From Gammaproteobacteria bacterium (GTDB lineage Bacteria > Pseudomonadota > Gammaproteobacteria > UBA6429 > Thiohalophilaceae), in the NCBI GenBank assembly GCA_011052165.1, contig DRJN01000406.1:1-7507 (forward strand): 7,507 nt of DNA, given 5' to 3'. A program made the translations under genes and the position numbers. The notes under the pieces were generated by a model. The model had not been told where the DNA came from, did no database searches, and saw only the letters and a program-made list of their open reading frames with translations. Below are positions 1 to 5,805 of this stretch, piece by piece (the stretch's first letter is position 1; each line of letters starts with the position of its first letter).

Positions 1-210
1 AAACAAAATTAGAGTGTTGTTGTGTACAGGTAATGAAACGGGGAATTCAGGGCTAACACGAAGGGAACAACCAAAACTGCCTATAACAATATCTGGATTG
101 ACCGTTACTATAGGGGAATCCACCCCCTTTTACCAGACTATATGCTATTAATTTTATAAAATAAGCCTCTATAACCTCAAACCGTCAGAATAATTGGCCA
201 AAACATTCAC
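1..210. other. AT-rich non-coding flank, no gene seen
   Basis: No reading frame on either strand looks like a protein gene, and no tRNA or rRNA pattern is visible. The stretch is AT-rich, especially about 140-195, and contains a perfect 12-bp palindrome ATTTTATAAAAT at 151-162. It lies downstream of fliT on the strand that carries all genes here, so it may be the upstream region of a further minus-strand gene outside the window. In Pseudomonas-type loci the regulator gene fleQ often follows fliS/fliT; that is an inference from gene order only. I could not identify a convincing promoter. Confidence 0.5.
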
Positions 211-365
211 TTATTAATCGTTGCTGCAACAGTATTTGCATGTATTTTATCCCCTACCCTCGTCGCTCTCGCCCATCCATGGGCTTCGCAACACAAGGTC
301 ATCCATGACCCAATCCCAGAAGGGAGAGGGGGCTACGATGCCAATACTGTTGCAACGATTAATAA
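211..365. repeat. MITE-like imperfect inverted-repeat element
   Basis: The ends are long inverted repeats. The left arm is 211-241 and begins TTATTAATCGTTG; the right arm is 338-365 and, read on the minus strand, begins with the same 13 bases. The arms then share CAACAGTATT and GCAT, with a 3-base insertion in the left arm (224-226) and one mismatch. Inside are two 14-base palindromes, GCCCATCCATGGGC at 271-284 and GGTCATCCATGACC at 297-310, which share the core CATCCATG. There is no transposase frame, so this looks like a small non-autonomous element or an extragenic palindromic unit. It starts 33 bases past the fliT stop codon, a usual place for such insertions. A clear target-site duplication is not visible. 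The family name is unknown to me. Confidence 0.6.
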
Positions 366-398
366 TTAAACGAAATGCAACGGTTCAGGCTCCCCATT

Positions 399-737
399 TC
401 AAGACGACAACGATTCATTCATCGATGCAAGCTGGTAAACCCGGGCGGCCTGATGATGCTGGTTCAGCCCGGCCATTTCTCCGGCCAGTCGCTGTTTCTC
501 CCTTTCCCCCAGAGCCATGCTTTTATTGTCGATCGTCATAACCTGCCTTAATGTCGCCGCCAGTGTTTCCAGCATTACATTGATATGCGGATGAGCAAAC
601 AGGGCCGTGATTATTTTCTCACGTTTCGCTTCCAGCCTGGTAAACGTTGCCCAATCACCCTGTTTCGCCTGGCCATACATCTCATGACTGATACGCAGAA
701 TATTCTGTACATGTGATTGTGGGGATATTGCAGGCAT
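399..737 (-). CDS. fliT: FliT-like flagellar export chaperone
   Basis: This is a 112-residue, helix-rich, soluble protein with no signal peptide or membrane segment. FliT-type chaperones bind the C-terminus of the cap protein FliD and dock it at the export ATPase complex; in enteric bacteria FliT also restrains the master regulator FlhDC. The family hallmark is the stretch GDWATFTRLEAKREKIITAL (27-46): a tryptophan followed by a helix with a conserved arginine and a leucine-rich end. The length fits the usual 95-125 residues. The gene starts 21 bases after the fliS stop, so the two are probably cotranscribed. A GAGGAG ribosome-binding site lies about 11 bases upstream of the ATG, slightly far. 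FliT proteins diverge strongly, and Pseudomonas relatives call the gene in this position fliS' or fleP-like, so the family assignment is more certain than the exact symbol. Confidence 0.72.
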   Translation of the reverse strand: MPAISPQSHVQNILRISHEMYGQAKQGDWATFTRLEAKREKIITALFAHPHINVMLETLAATLRQVMTIDNKSMALGEREKQRLAGEMAGLNQHHQAARVYQLASMNESLSS

Positions 738-758
738 GGCCGATCTCGCTCCTCAGCT

Positions 759-1181
759 TCAGTATTCCTGAATCTGTTTTCCCTGTTCCATACGCGCGGG
801 AACCTCGTCCCAGCTCACCTTGATCGAGCGCAACAATGATGCAACTTCATCGAGAATATCGACATCATTTTCAGCATTAGCCCGGGCCAGACGCCGGGTC
901 ATGTAGTCATACAGATCGTCCAGATTCTGCGCGATCTCACCCCCTGTATCCAGATCCAGGCTCGCACGCAGACCGTCAATAATAGAAATCGCCCAACTGA
1001 TATTTCCCCCTTTTGACGATACCTCGCCACGCTCCATATGCCCCTTGGCAGTATGGATTTTTCCCAGCGCTCCGAGCATCAACATCTGGATCAGGCGATG
1101 GGGGCTGGCGGACTCAACACCACTGGAAACACCAATCTTGTTATACTGCTGAACCGCACTATGTGGTTTTGCCATATTCAT
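759..1181 (-). CDS. fliS: FliS, flagellin-specific export chaperone
   Basis: FliS binds the C-terminal helices of flagellin in the cytoplasm, stops premature polymerisation and delivers it to the export gate protein FlhA. The 140-residue product shows the family pattern: an N-terminal QQYNKIGVSS segment (11-20), SPHRLIQMLMLGALGKI (26-42), the helix pair LDLDTGGEIAQNLDDLYDYM (75-94), and a late tryptophan in KVSWDEV (121-127). Most relatives have 'MLYDGA' where this protein has MLMLGA (33-38), a mild oddity. I chose the ATG at 1181 because GAGGAA lies about 8 bases upstream; an in-frame ATG at 1196 adds five residues but has no ribosome-binding site, and an ATG at 1175 is also possible. The gene sits 147 bases behind fliD and 21 bases ahead of fliT, and presumably serves the fliC in this window. 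Confidence 0.93.
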   Translation of the reverse strand: MNMAKPHSAVQQYNKIGVSSGVESASPHRLIQMLMLGALGKIHTAKGHMERGEVSSKGGNISWAISIIDGLRASLDLDTGGEIAQNLDDLYDYMTRRLARANAENDVDILDEVASLLRSIKVSWDEVPARMEQGKQIQEY

Positions 1182-1249
1182 TACCTGATTCCTCATTTAT
1201 TAACAAAACATACGTCACTTAAACCCTGTCGCGTATCTCACCAGCGCAG

Positions 1250-1283
1250 CCTGCGGGTAATACCGTGGCATGTTACCCACAGG
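1250..1283. other. Stem-loop in the fliD-fliS gap
   Basis: The arms 1250-1260 (CCTGCGGGTAA) and 1273-1283 (TTACCCACAGG) pair over 11 base pairs around a 12-base loop. In the minus-strand transcript the only imperfect position becomes a G-U pair, so the hairpin is better in the direction of the flagellar genes. No run of U follows, so a classical intrinsic terminator is not supported. It could be an mRNA-stabilising or processing hairpin that separates fliD from fliS expression. I see no clear promoter for fliS in the rest of this 147-base gap. Confidence 0.45.
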
Positions 1284-1328
1284 GCAGGAGGCCAAACAGT
1301 TGAACGAAATAACGATTCCATGTCAGTT

Positions 1329-3368
1329 TTACTTCATCTTTGCCGCACCGGGCAAAGAAGCCAACTGGCGGCTGAGATAGCTACTCGTTGATCGCATTTT
1401 CCCCAGCGTTGCATCCAGCGCGCTATACTTTTTTAAATAGCGTTGCCTGGAGGCCTTAAGTTTGCGCGCCAGCTTTTCCCTGTCTTTTCCCAGGTCATGA
1501 ATACGATCTGAATAACCCTCACTGCGAATCTTTATGATGCCATCCTGTTTCAGATACTGACCACTCAGTTCGTAAAGCTGCGCGCCCACGCCGTGAGAAA
1601 AAAACACCTGTCCCCGCTCACCCGTGGAGCCATCCTTCACCTCTATTTTTAGACCTTCTGCGCTGCCTTTGCCTGTCAGGGTGCGCCCGGAACCGATACC
1701 CGCCACATAATTGAAGGTACCCGCTACATTTTCACCACTGATACCACGAGTAACCTGAAAACCCAGGTTTTCTTTCAGCCCCTTGTCAGACTGAATGACT
1801 TCAACTGAAGAATGATTGCCATAACGCTCAGAAACCAATAGCAGCCGGTGATTAAAAAAATGGGCTTCCACGGAGACTTTATTTTTTTGAAAATGACTGT
1901 CTGAATTGATCTGGCTTTGCAGTTCCTGCAGTAAATCACTCTCACTGGAATAATTTTTTGCGCTCAGCGTGATCTTCTTGCTATCCACGCCATCCACCTT
2001 GAGGTGGAAACTGTTGTCTCCCTTCTCCAGGCGCAATGGAAATATAGTCCCGGCTACACCCGCCATGACGGGGCGTCCGGCCCATGCGCCCTGTGAAGCC
2101 ATGTGGGTAATAACCAAATCATAGGTGCCGGTCTTTGTTTCATGACCCGCTTTAAGGTAATGAATCGCAGGATCACTGCTGGAGCCGGAAATCGAAAATA
2201 ATTGCACGACCTGTTGTAGATCATCATCAATGGCTTTCTGCAGTTTCGTGCTTTTTAACTCCAGCTTGCCATCACGCTTGATATCAATGCCCACGCTGTA
2301 AAGAGAATCATATTTTGAATTAACACTGCTGAAATCATTTCCCATTATACGCCGTATCTGGTTAATAACCCCGCGAATAGACGCATCGCCTGAGAGCGGA
2401 CCCGCTGTTTTTGTTTTGGGATCATAGCTGGTCAGCTTATCCACCACGTCGATCAATTCATTGTATTTACTAACGAATTTCTTGACCGAACTCATTATAG
2501 AAGCGGTATTCATCTCGATGTGAAGGTGATTAGTGCTACCTTCAGAACCCGGCTTGAGGTGAAGAGTGACACCCTCGATCACATCATCAATATCATTACT
2601 GGAACGGCTAATCAAGATACCATCAACGTTCAGCTTGGCATCCTGCGTCGCCACCACCTCATTCATGTTCAGTCCCGCGCCCTGCCGGCTGCCTGGTTCA
2701 TAGGCAAGGGCCGACAGTCCTGACATATCCTGATCAGTCCCGTCCTTGTCGTCCACCTTGATGCGAATATTGTTGTCATTGCCCGCCACCAGTGAGGACA
2801 GCACCAGCCGATAGCCCTTGCCATCATTAATCACTGCGGCACGAACACCCGCACCTGATTTATTAATCGCCTCCTGAATCCCACGCAGGGTGTCATTCTT
2901 ATCAGTAATGCGAATAGTTTTTGCGGGGATCTTCGAATTCATTACAAAATGCCCGCTTTCATCATCAAACCGACCTAGTTGAATCGTCAAACTGCCGCTT
3001 CCTACAGGAAGATGATCAGATTCCAGAGCGGCGCTTGAAAGTTTGTGCGCCTTGGCAATTTGCAAAATTTTAATGTCATAATCACCCGGCTGGGCGTCTT
3101 TATCAGCCGTAGCGGCCAGCTTGTCTTTATCACTGCTGGTCACTTCGAAATGGCCAAAAGTATCCGGTTTGCGCAAGGCATTAAGTGAAGACTGGAACCC
3201 GGAAACCGCCCCTTTGAACATTCCTATCGCGGAGAGTCCGGCCTGGAGTTTCGCTTCCTTGCGATCCAGTCGCATCTTCACTGGCCCACCTTCTGCTGCC
3301 ACCAGCTTATCGACCAGACCCCGGACATCCAGTCCTGATCCGATACCGGAAGATGTAATGCCTGGCAT
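1329..3368 (-). CDS. fliD: FliD, flagellar filament cap (extra-long form)
   Basis: FliD (HAP2) forms the cap at the filament tip and helps exported flagellin fold into place. The N-terminal domain is clear: ITSSGIGSGLDVRGLVDKLV at 4-23, followed by a helical region to about 65 and a FHFEVTSSD-like strand region (71-80). A flagellin-IN-type stretch spans about 125-203. The C-terminal FliD domain begins near DAKLNVDG (243-250), and the filament-contacting helices run from about 293 to 392 and from 591 to 679, ending in a coiled-coil-like segment and SSYLSRQLAS. At 679 residues it is about 200 longer than the Escherichia coli or Pseudomonas aeruginosa proteins (roughly 470). The excess lies mainly between VVQLFS (387-392) and GVGAQLYELSG (593-603). 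The start has a good site, AAGAGGTA, 5 bases upstream, and a sigma-54 type promoter about 70 bases upstream. There is no cysteine. Confidence 0.93.
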   Translation of the reverse strand: MPGITSSGIGSGLDVRGLVDKLVAAEGGPVKMRLDRKEAKLQAGLSAIGMFKGAVSGFQSSLNALRKPDTFGHFEVTSSDKDKLAATADKDAQPGDYDIKILQIAKAHKLSSAALESDHLPVGSGSLTIQLGRFDDESGHFVMNSKIPAKTIRITDKNDTLRGIQEAINKSGAGVRAAVINDGKGYRLVLSSLVAGNDNNIRIKVDDKDGTDQDMSGLSALAYEPGSRQGAGLNMNEVVATQDAKLNVDGILISRSSNDIDDVIEGVTLHLKPGSEGSTNHLHIEMNTASIMSSVKKFVSKYNELIDVVDKLTSYDPKTKTAGPLSGDASIRGVINQIRRIMGNDFSSVNSKYDSLYSVGIDIKRDGKLELKSTKLQKAIDDDLQQVVQLFSISGSSSDPAIHYLKAGHETKTGTYDLVITHMASQGAWAGRPVMAGVAGTIFPLRLEKGDNSFHLKVDGVDSKKITLSAKNYSSESDLLQELQSQINSDSHFQKNKVSVEAHFFNHRLLLVSERYGNHSSVEVIQSDKGLKENLGFQVTRGISGENVAGTFNYVAGIGSGRTLTGKGSAEGLKIEVKDGSTGERGQVFFSHGVGAQLYELSGQYLKQDGIIKIRSEGYSDRIHDLGKDREKLARKLKASRQRYLKKYSALDATLGKMRSTSSYLSRQLASLPGAAKMK

Positions 3369-3435
3369 ACCGTACCTCTTGACTCATTTGGAACTGAATG
3401 AGGATTCCTTCCCGGAACCCGATTTACCGGTACAA

Positions 3436-3451
3436 TGCAAGTTTAGTACCA
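3436..3451 (-). promoter_or_regulatory. Predicted sigma-54 (RpoN) promoter of fliD
   Basis: On the minus strand the sequence reads TGGTACTAAACTTGCA. It has the invariant GG and GC of the -24/-12 elements at the correct spacing and agrees with TGGCACG-N4-TTGCA except at two of the less strict positions. Transcription would start near 3425, giving a leader of about 57 bases before the fliD ATG. It lies wholly in the flaG-fliD gap. A GGTACA/TGTACC inverted repeat (3429-3434 and 3455-3460) brackets it. RpoN with FleQ-type activators drives fliD operons in Pseudomonas aeruginosa, which fits. Confidence 0.72.
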
Positions 3452-3466
3452 GCCTGTACCATTCCA

Positions 3467-3856
3467 TCAGGCATTCAGTTCTATCAGAAATCCTTTTCTT
3501 GCTTCTTCATCCATGAATTGCGTCAGGCGTCTTGATATGGCCAGCATCTCTTTAGAGGGGATCTGGCGTATCAGTTCCTTGGTTTGCGAGTCATAGACTT
3601 TCACGACGAAATGTCCTGTTTTGTCATCAACACTGAAATCCATGTCGCGTTCCATGTGCTGTACATATTCCTTCAGATGGCTCACTGCTTGTGTAATATC
3701 TTCTTTTGTGACCTCGGTTTCACGGGTTTGCTCCCCGATGATTGCGGCGGCAACCGTTTGCCGCCCCTCGGCAACATTCCCCTTGGAACCACTGCTGGCG
3801 CGACCGTCCCTTGCCACCACCACGAGTGCCACATTGGTTATCGAATGTGTTGCCAT
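3467..3856 (-). CDS. flaG: FlaG family flagellar protein
   Basis: FlaG is a small protein commonly encoded beside flagellin; loss of flaG lengthens filaments in Campylobacter and alters flagella in Aeromonas and Pseudomonas, but its molecular mechanism is not settled. The 129-residue product has a variable N-terminal half and the family signature at the end: FSVDDKTGHFVVKVYDSQTK (74-93) running into ELIRQIPSKEML (94-105), then a short helix and GFLIELNA. The gene can be read from a GTG at 3889, adding 11 residues, but that codon falls inside a hairpin and has no ribosome-binding site. The ATG at 3856 has AGAGGTGA about 4 bases upstream, so I use it. It lies 70 bases behind fliC and could be cotranscribed with it. 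It is separated from fliD by a 98-base gap holding its own promoter. No cysteine is present. Confidence 0.9.
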   Translation of the reverse strand: MATHSITNVALVVVARDGRASSGSKGNVAEGRQTVAAAIIGEQTRETEVTKEDITQAVSHLKEYVQHMERDMDFSVDDKTGHFVVKVYDSQTKELIRQIPSKEMLAISRRLTQFMDEEARKGFLIELNA

Positions 3857-3883
3857 AACGTCACCTCTTACGCCGTCAGACGC

Positions 3884-3907
3884 AACCACTGAAATCCATC
3901 AGCGGTT
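3884..3907. terminator. Hairpin behind fliC, possible weak terminator
   Basis: The arms 3884-3892 (AACCACTGA) and 3899-3907 (TCAGCGGTT) form a 9-bp stem with a 6-base loop. In the minus-strand (fliC) transcript all nine pairs form, one as G-U, but no U run follows. Read on the plus strand the stem has one A/C mismatch and is followed by a T run, the reverse of what a fliC terminator needs. It may stabilise the 3' end of the abundant fliC message or reduce read-through into flaG. It also covers the alternative GTG start of flaG. Confidence 0.4.
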
Positions 3908-3926
3908 TTTGTCCATAATTCCCAGC

Positions 3927-5405
3927 TTACTTTAACAGGGTCAAGACGTTCCGTGGCGCCACATTAGCCTGTGCCAGCATTGCTGTACCTGCCTGTTGCA
4001 GAATCTGGGCACGGGTCAAATCAGCTGTTTCCTTGGCATAGTCAGCATCACGAACGCGTGAACGCGCAGCGGTCAGGTTTTCAGCATCAGTAGACAGGTT
4101 GGCAATGGTCGACGTAAAGCGGCTCTGGATAGCACCGAATTTTGCTCGCTGGTTATTTACCGTCGCCAGTGCCGCATCCACCGTCGCCAGCGCCAGGTTG
4201 GCGCCAGCCACTGAACTAATGTCCAGATTAGCAACCGAATTCAGTGTAGACGCCACAGTGCTATCCTTCACTGTCATGCCGCTGGTCCCTGAGACGCTGA
4301 AGGATTTATCTGAATCAAATATTACCTGACCGGTAATAATCGCAGCCGCGCCTGCCGGAGCAGCTTTCCCGTCAGCCGTGGTCGGGGCTGCTTCAGCACC
4401 ACCCGTACCTGCCGGAAGGGTCGCATCCCCTACTGTGATAGCGCCAACATTGTTATTGTTGCTGGCTTCCTGCAGGGTAATGTTATTACCGGTGTTGTTC
4501 ATCAACATCACACCCGAACCATCTTCACTGATCCGGGCAGTGACGCCGGTCTTGGATGCCACATCATTGATGGCGGTTACCGCACCGGCCAGACCATCAT
4601 TGCCGTCCGTACCACTGATGGTAAAAGCGACCTGCTGAGCCTTTGGATTATCAGACTTGATATCCAGCACATAGGCGCCGGCCTTGCTAAAGCTGATTTT
4701 CTCCTGGGTCTTGGCGAAAGCGCTAACCCCGGTTTTATCGCTTTTAGCATTGACCATCTCGGCAATTTTCTTGGCGCTGGTACCGTTCTCAACCTTGAAA
4801 GTATGAGTACCCAGCGAGCCACTAACCGCGAGGTTTTCGCCGGTAATACGGTTGCTCGCAGTGCCGGTCGAGGCCACCCCCTCCACCCGGTAGTCGCCAT
4901 ACTGTGTCGTACGAAAGTTGCTGGTGGTGGTCAGAATGGTCTGGTTGGCATTGGCGCCGACCTGAAATACTGCGGCACCAAAGGTACCATCAAGCAGTTT
5001 CTGGCCGTTGAAATCGGTCGAAGTCGCGATACGATCAAGTTCCGACACCAGTTGCCCGACTTCGGCCTGTAGCGCCTGGCGATCTGAAGCCGAGTTGGTA
5101 GCATTGGCCGACTGTACCGCCAGTTCACGAACACGCTGCAAAATATTGCCGCCCTCAGCCAGTGCGCCTTCCGCCGTCTGTGCGAGAGAAATACCATCAT
5201 TGGCATTTCGTACCGCCTGGTTCAAACCACGAATTTGTGAGGTGAAACGTTCAGAAATGGCCAGTCCCGCAGCATCATCCTTGGCGCTGTTAATCCGCAA
5301 ACCGGATGACAGGCGCTGCAAGGCTACCTGTAACTCATTCTGCGACTTATTCAAGTTACGCTGGGAGTTCAACGACAAAATATTTGTATTAATGACTTGA
5401 GGCAT
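3927..5405 (-). CDS. fliC: FliC flagellin, filament subunit
   Basis: Flagellin is exported through the flagellar type III apparatus and polymerises into the filament. The 492-residue protein has the conserved N-terminal D0/D1 region (MPQVINTNILSLNSQRNL at 1-18, LQRLSSGLRINSAKDDAAGL at 29-48, DGISLAQTAEGAL at 70-82) and the C-terminal D1/D0 region (about 400-492, ending NVAPRNVLTLLK). The TLR5-recognised stretch LQRVRELAVQ (89-98) is intact, with the Arg and Glu equivalents at 91 and 115. The middle (about 175-400) is variable and holds two flagellin-IN-like stretches, near 199-263 and 262-312. It also has an Ala/Gly/Pro-rich segment at about 327-357. The start has AGAGGAGA 5 bases upstream. 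The leader carries a sigma-28 type promoter. No cysteine or tryptophan occurs. It stands alone between the flgKL unit and flaG. Confidence 0.97.
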   Translation of the reverse strand: MPQVINTNILSLNSQRNLNKSQNELQVALQRLSSGLRINSAKDDAAGLAISERFTSQIRGLNQAVRNANDGISLAQTAEGALAEGGNILQRVRELAVQSANATNSASDRQALQAEVGQLVSELDRIATSTDFNGQKLLDGTFGAAVFQVGANANQTILTTTSNFRTTQYGDYRVEGVASTGTASNRITGENLAVSGSLGTHTFKVENGTSAKKIAEMVNAKSDKTGVSAFAKTQEKISFSKAGAYVLDIKSDNPKAQQVAFTISGTDGNDGLAGAVTAINDVASKTGVTARISEDGSGVMLMNNTGNNITLQEASNNNNVGAITVGDATLPAGTGGAEAAPTTADGKAAPAGAAAIITGQVIFDSDKSFSVSGTSGMTVKDSTVASTLNSVANLDISSVAGANLALATVDAALATVNNQRAKFGAIQSRFTSTIANLSTDAENLTAARSRVRDADYAKETADLTRAQILQQAGTAMLAQANVAPRNVLTLLK

Positions 5406-5410
5406 AACGC

Positions 5411-5418
5411 TCTCCTCT
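5411..5418 (-). promoter_or_regulatory. fliC ribosome-binding site with GGA motifs
   Basis: The minus strand reads AGAGGAGA five bases before the fliC ATG, a strong Shine-Dalgarno site that fits a highly expressed gene. Its GGA (5413-5415), with a second GGA at 5427-5429 in the same leader, would allow binding of a CsrA/RsmA-type repressor; that is speculative from two short motifs. Confidence 0.6.
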
Positions 5419-5465
5419 GTTTCATCTCCAACAACGATTAGTCATTGTCTTCGACTACATACTCT

Positions 5466-5492
5466 TTAGCGGATATACATCCCCAAAATGGA
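5466..5492 (-). promoter_or_regulatory. Predicted sigma-28 (FliA) promoter of fliC
   Basis: On the minus strand TCCATTTT, 11 bases, then TCCGCTAA. The downstream element matches 6 of 8 positions of GCCGATAA, including CCG and TAA. The upstream element matches 5 of 8 of TAAAGTTT, and the spacing of 11 is exact. Transcription would begin near 5459, leaving a leader of about 54 bases to the fliC ATG. Late control of flagellin by FliA and the anti-sigma factor FlgM is standard in this group. I found no better sigma-54 or sigma-70 site in the fliC upstream region. Confidence 0.58.
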
Positions 5493-5659
5493 CATATTCA
5501 CCGCTCCCGAAAACACTAGCGTCCGTGATCGGGCTTCCTTTAGGGGGTCAGGGGAAATTTTTATGTGAGCTATATTATTGTTTTATATGGAAAGACGGAG
5601 ATATTTCAAAATTAATTCAAAAATCGTTTGTTTCAACACCAAATAACAACGCAAGAATT
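5493..5659. other. AT-rich spacer upstream of the fliC promoter
   Basis: No gene is supported here. A small plus-strand frame runs from this stretch into the REP copies but has no protein-like features. The part from about 5555 to 5655 is markedly AT-rich and could be a curved or activator-binding upstream region of the fliC promoter; no specific operator was recognised. Confidence 0.4.
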
Positions 5660-5687
5660 GATGGGTTTCACTTCGTTCTACCCATCC
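5660..5687 (-). repeat. REP-like palindrome, copy 1 (inverted)
   Basis: A 28-base unit that on the minus strand begins GGATGGGTAGAACGAAG and ends AAACCCATC. It is the exact reverse complement of copy 2 (5709-5736), 21 bases away, so the two can fold into a 28-bp perfect stem. Each unit alone also has a 7-bp GATGGGT/ACCCATC stem. On the minus strand a GTAG tetranucleotide precedes it, as in REP sequences mobilised by REP-associated (RAYT) transposases. Confidence 0.85.
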
Positions 5688-5708
5688 TACCCTATAAAAT
5701 ACCCGTGA

Positions 5709-5736
5709 GGATGGGTAGAACGAAGTGAAACCCATC
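5709..5736 (+). repeat. REP-like palindrome, copy 2
   Basis: Identical over 28 bases to copy 3 and to the reverse complement of copy 1. The base context at its 5' side is GTGAGG rather than the GTAGG found at the other copies, a one-base insertion that breaks the GTAG mark. With its upstream linker it forms the first unit (5686-5738, 53 bases) of a direct tandem duplication. Confidence 0.85.
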
Positions 5737-5760
5737 ATCCTACCCTATAAAATACCCGTA

Positions 5761-5788
5761 GGATGGGTAGAACGAAGTGAAACCCATC
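5761..5788 (+). repeat. REP-like palindrome, copy 3
   Basis: Identical to copy 2 and preceded by an intact GTAG. With its linker CCTACCCTATAAAATACCCG it is the second unit (5739-5790, 52 bases) of the tandem duplication. It ends 17 bases from the flgL stop codon, so the array lies immediately behind flgL and could act as, or replace, the flgKL terminator. Confidence 0.85.
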
Positions 5789-5805
5789 ATCGTTCGTCCC
5801 CCATC

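Noticed and set aside
211..365. Integron attC site or intrinsic terminator behind fliT
   Set aside because: The ends do not follow the RYYYAAC/GTTRRRY layout of attC sites. The arms are too far apart and lack a U run for a normal terminator.
221..541. Plus-strand frame of 106 codons
   Set aside because: It starts at a TTG inside the inverted repeat, runs through the palindromes and then antisense through fliT; the product has no domain-like pattern.
1197..1328. Sigma-54 or sigma-28 promoter for fliS
   Set aside because: I looked for GG/GC and TAAA/CCGATAA patterns on the minus strand and found none with acceptable spacing.
3121..3516. Plus-strand frame of 131 codons antisense to fliD
   Set aside because: It is antisense to the conserved FliD N-terminus, whose sequence fully explains the conservation, and also covers the fliD promoter. 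There is no sign of an independent gene.
5008..5400. Plus-strand frame of 130 codons antisense to fliC
   Set aside because: It lies opposite the flagellin D0/D1 region; long antisense frames are common opposite alanine- and serine-rich coding sequence.
5525..5728. Small plus-strand frame between flgL and fliC
   Set aside because: It runs through AT-rich spacer into the REP copies, and its last third is translated repeat.
5660..5790. Possible short CRISPR-like array
   Set aside because: There are only three units, one is inverted, each is itself palindromic, and the would-be spacers are nearly identical to each other. REP-type elements explain it better.
5466..5790. Invertible promoter switch for flagellin phase variation
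   Set aside because: The inverted copies enclose only a 21-base or a 73-base segment upstream of the fliC promoter; inversion would not turn the promoter around. No invertase gene is in the window.
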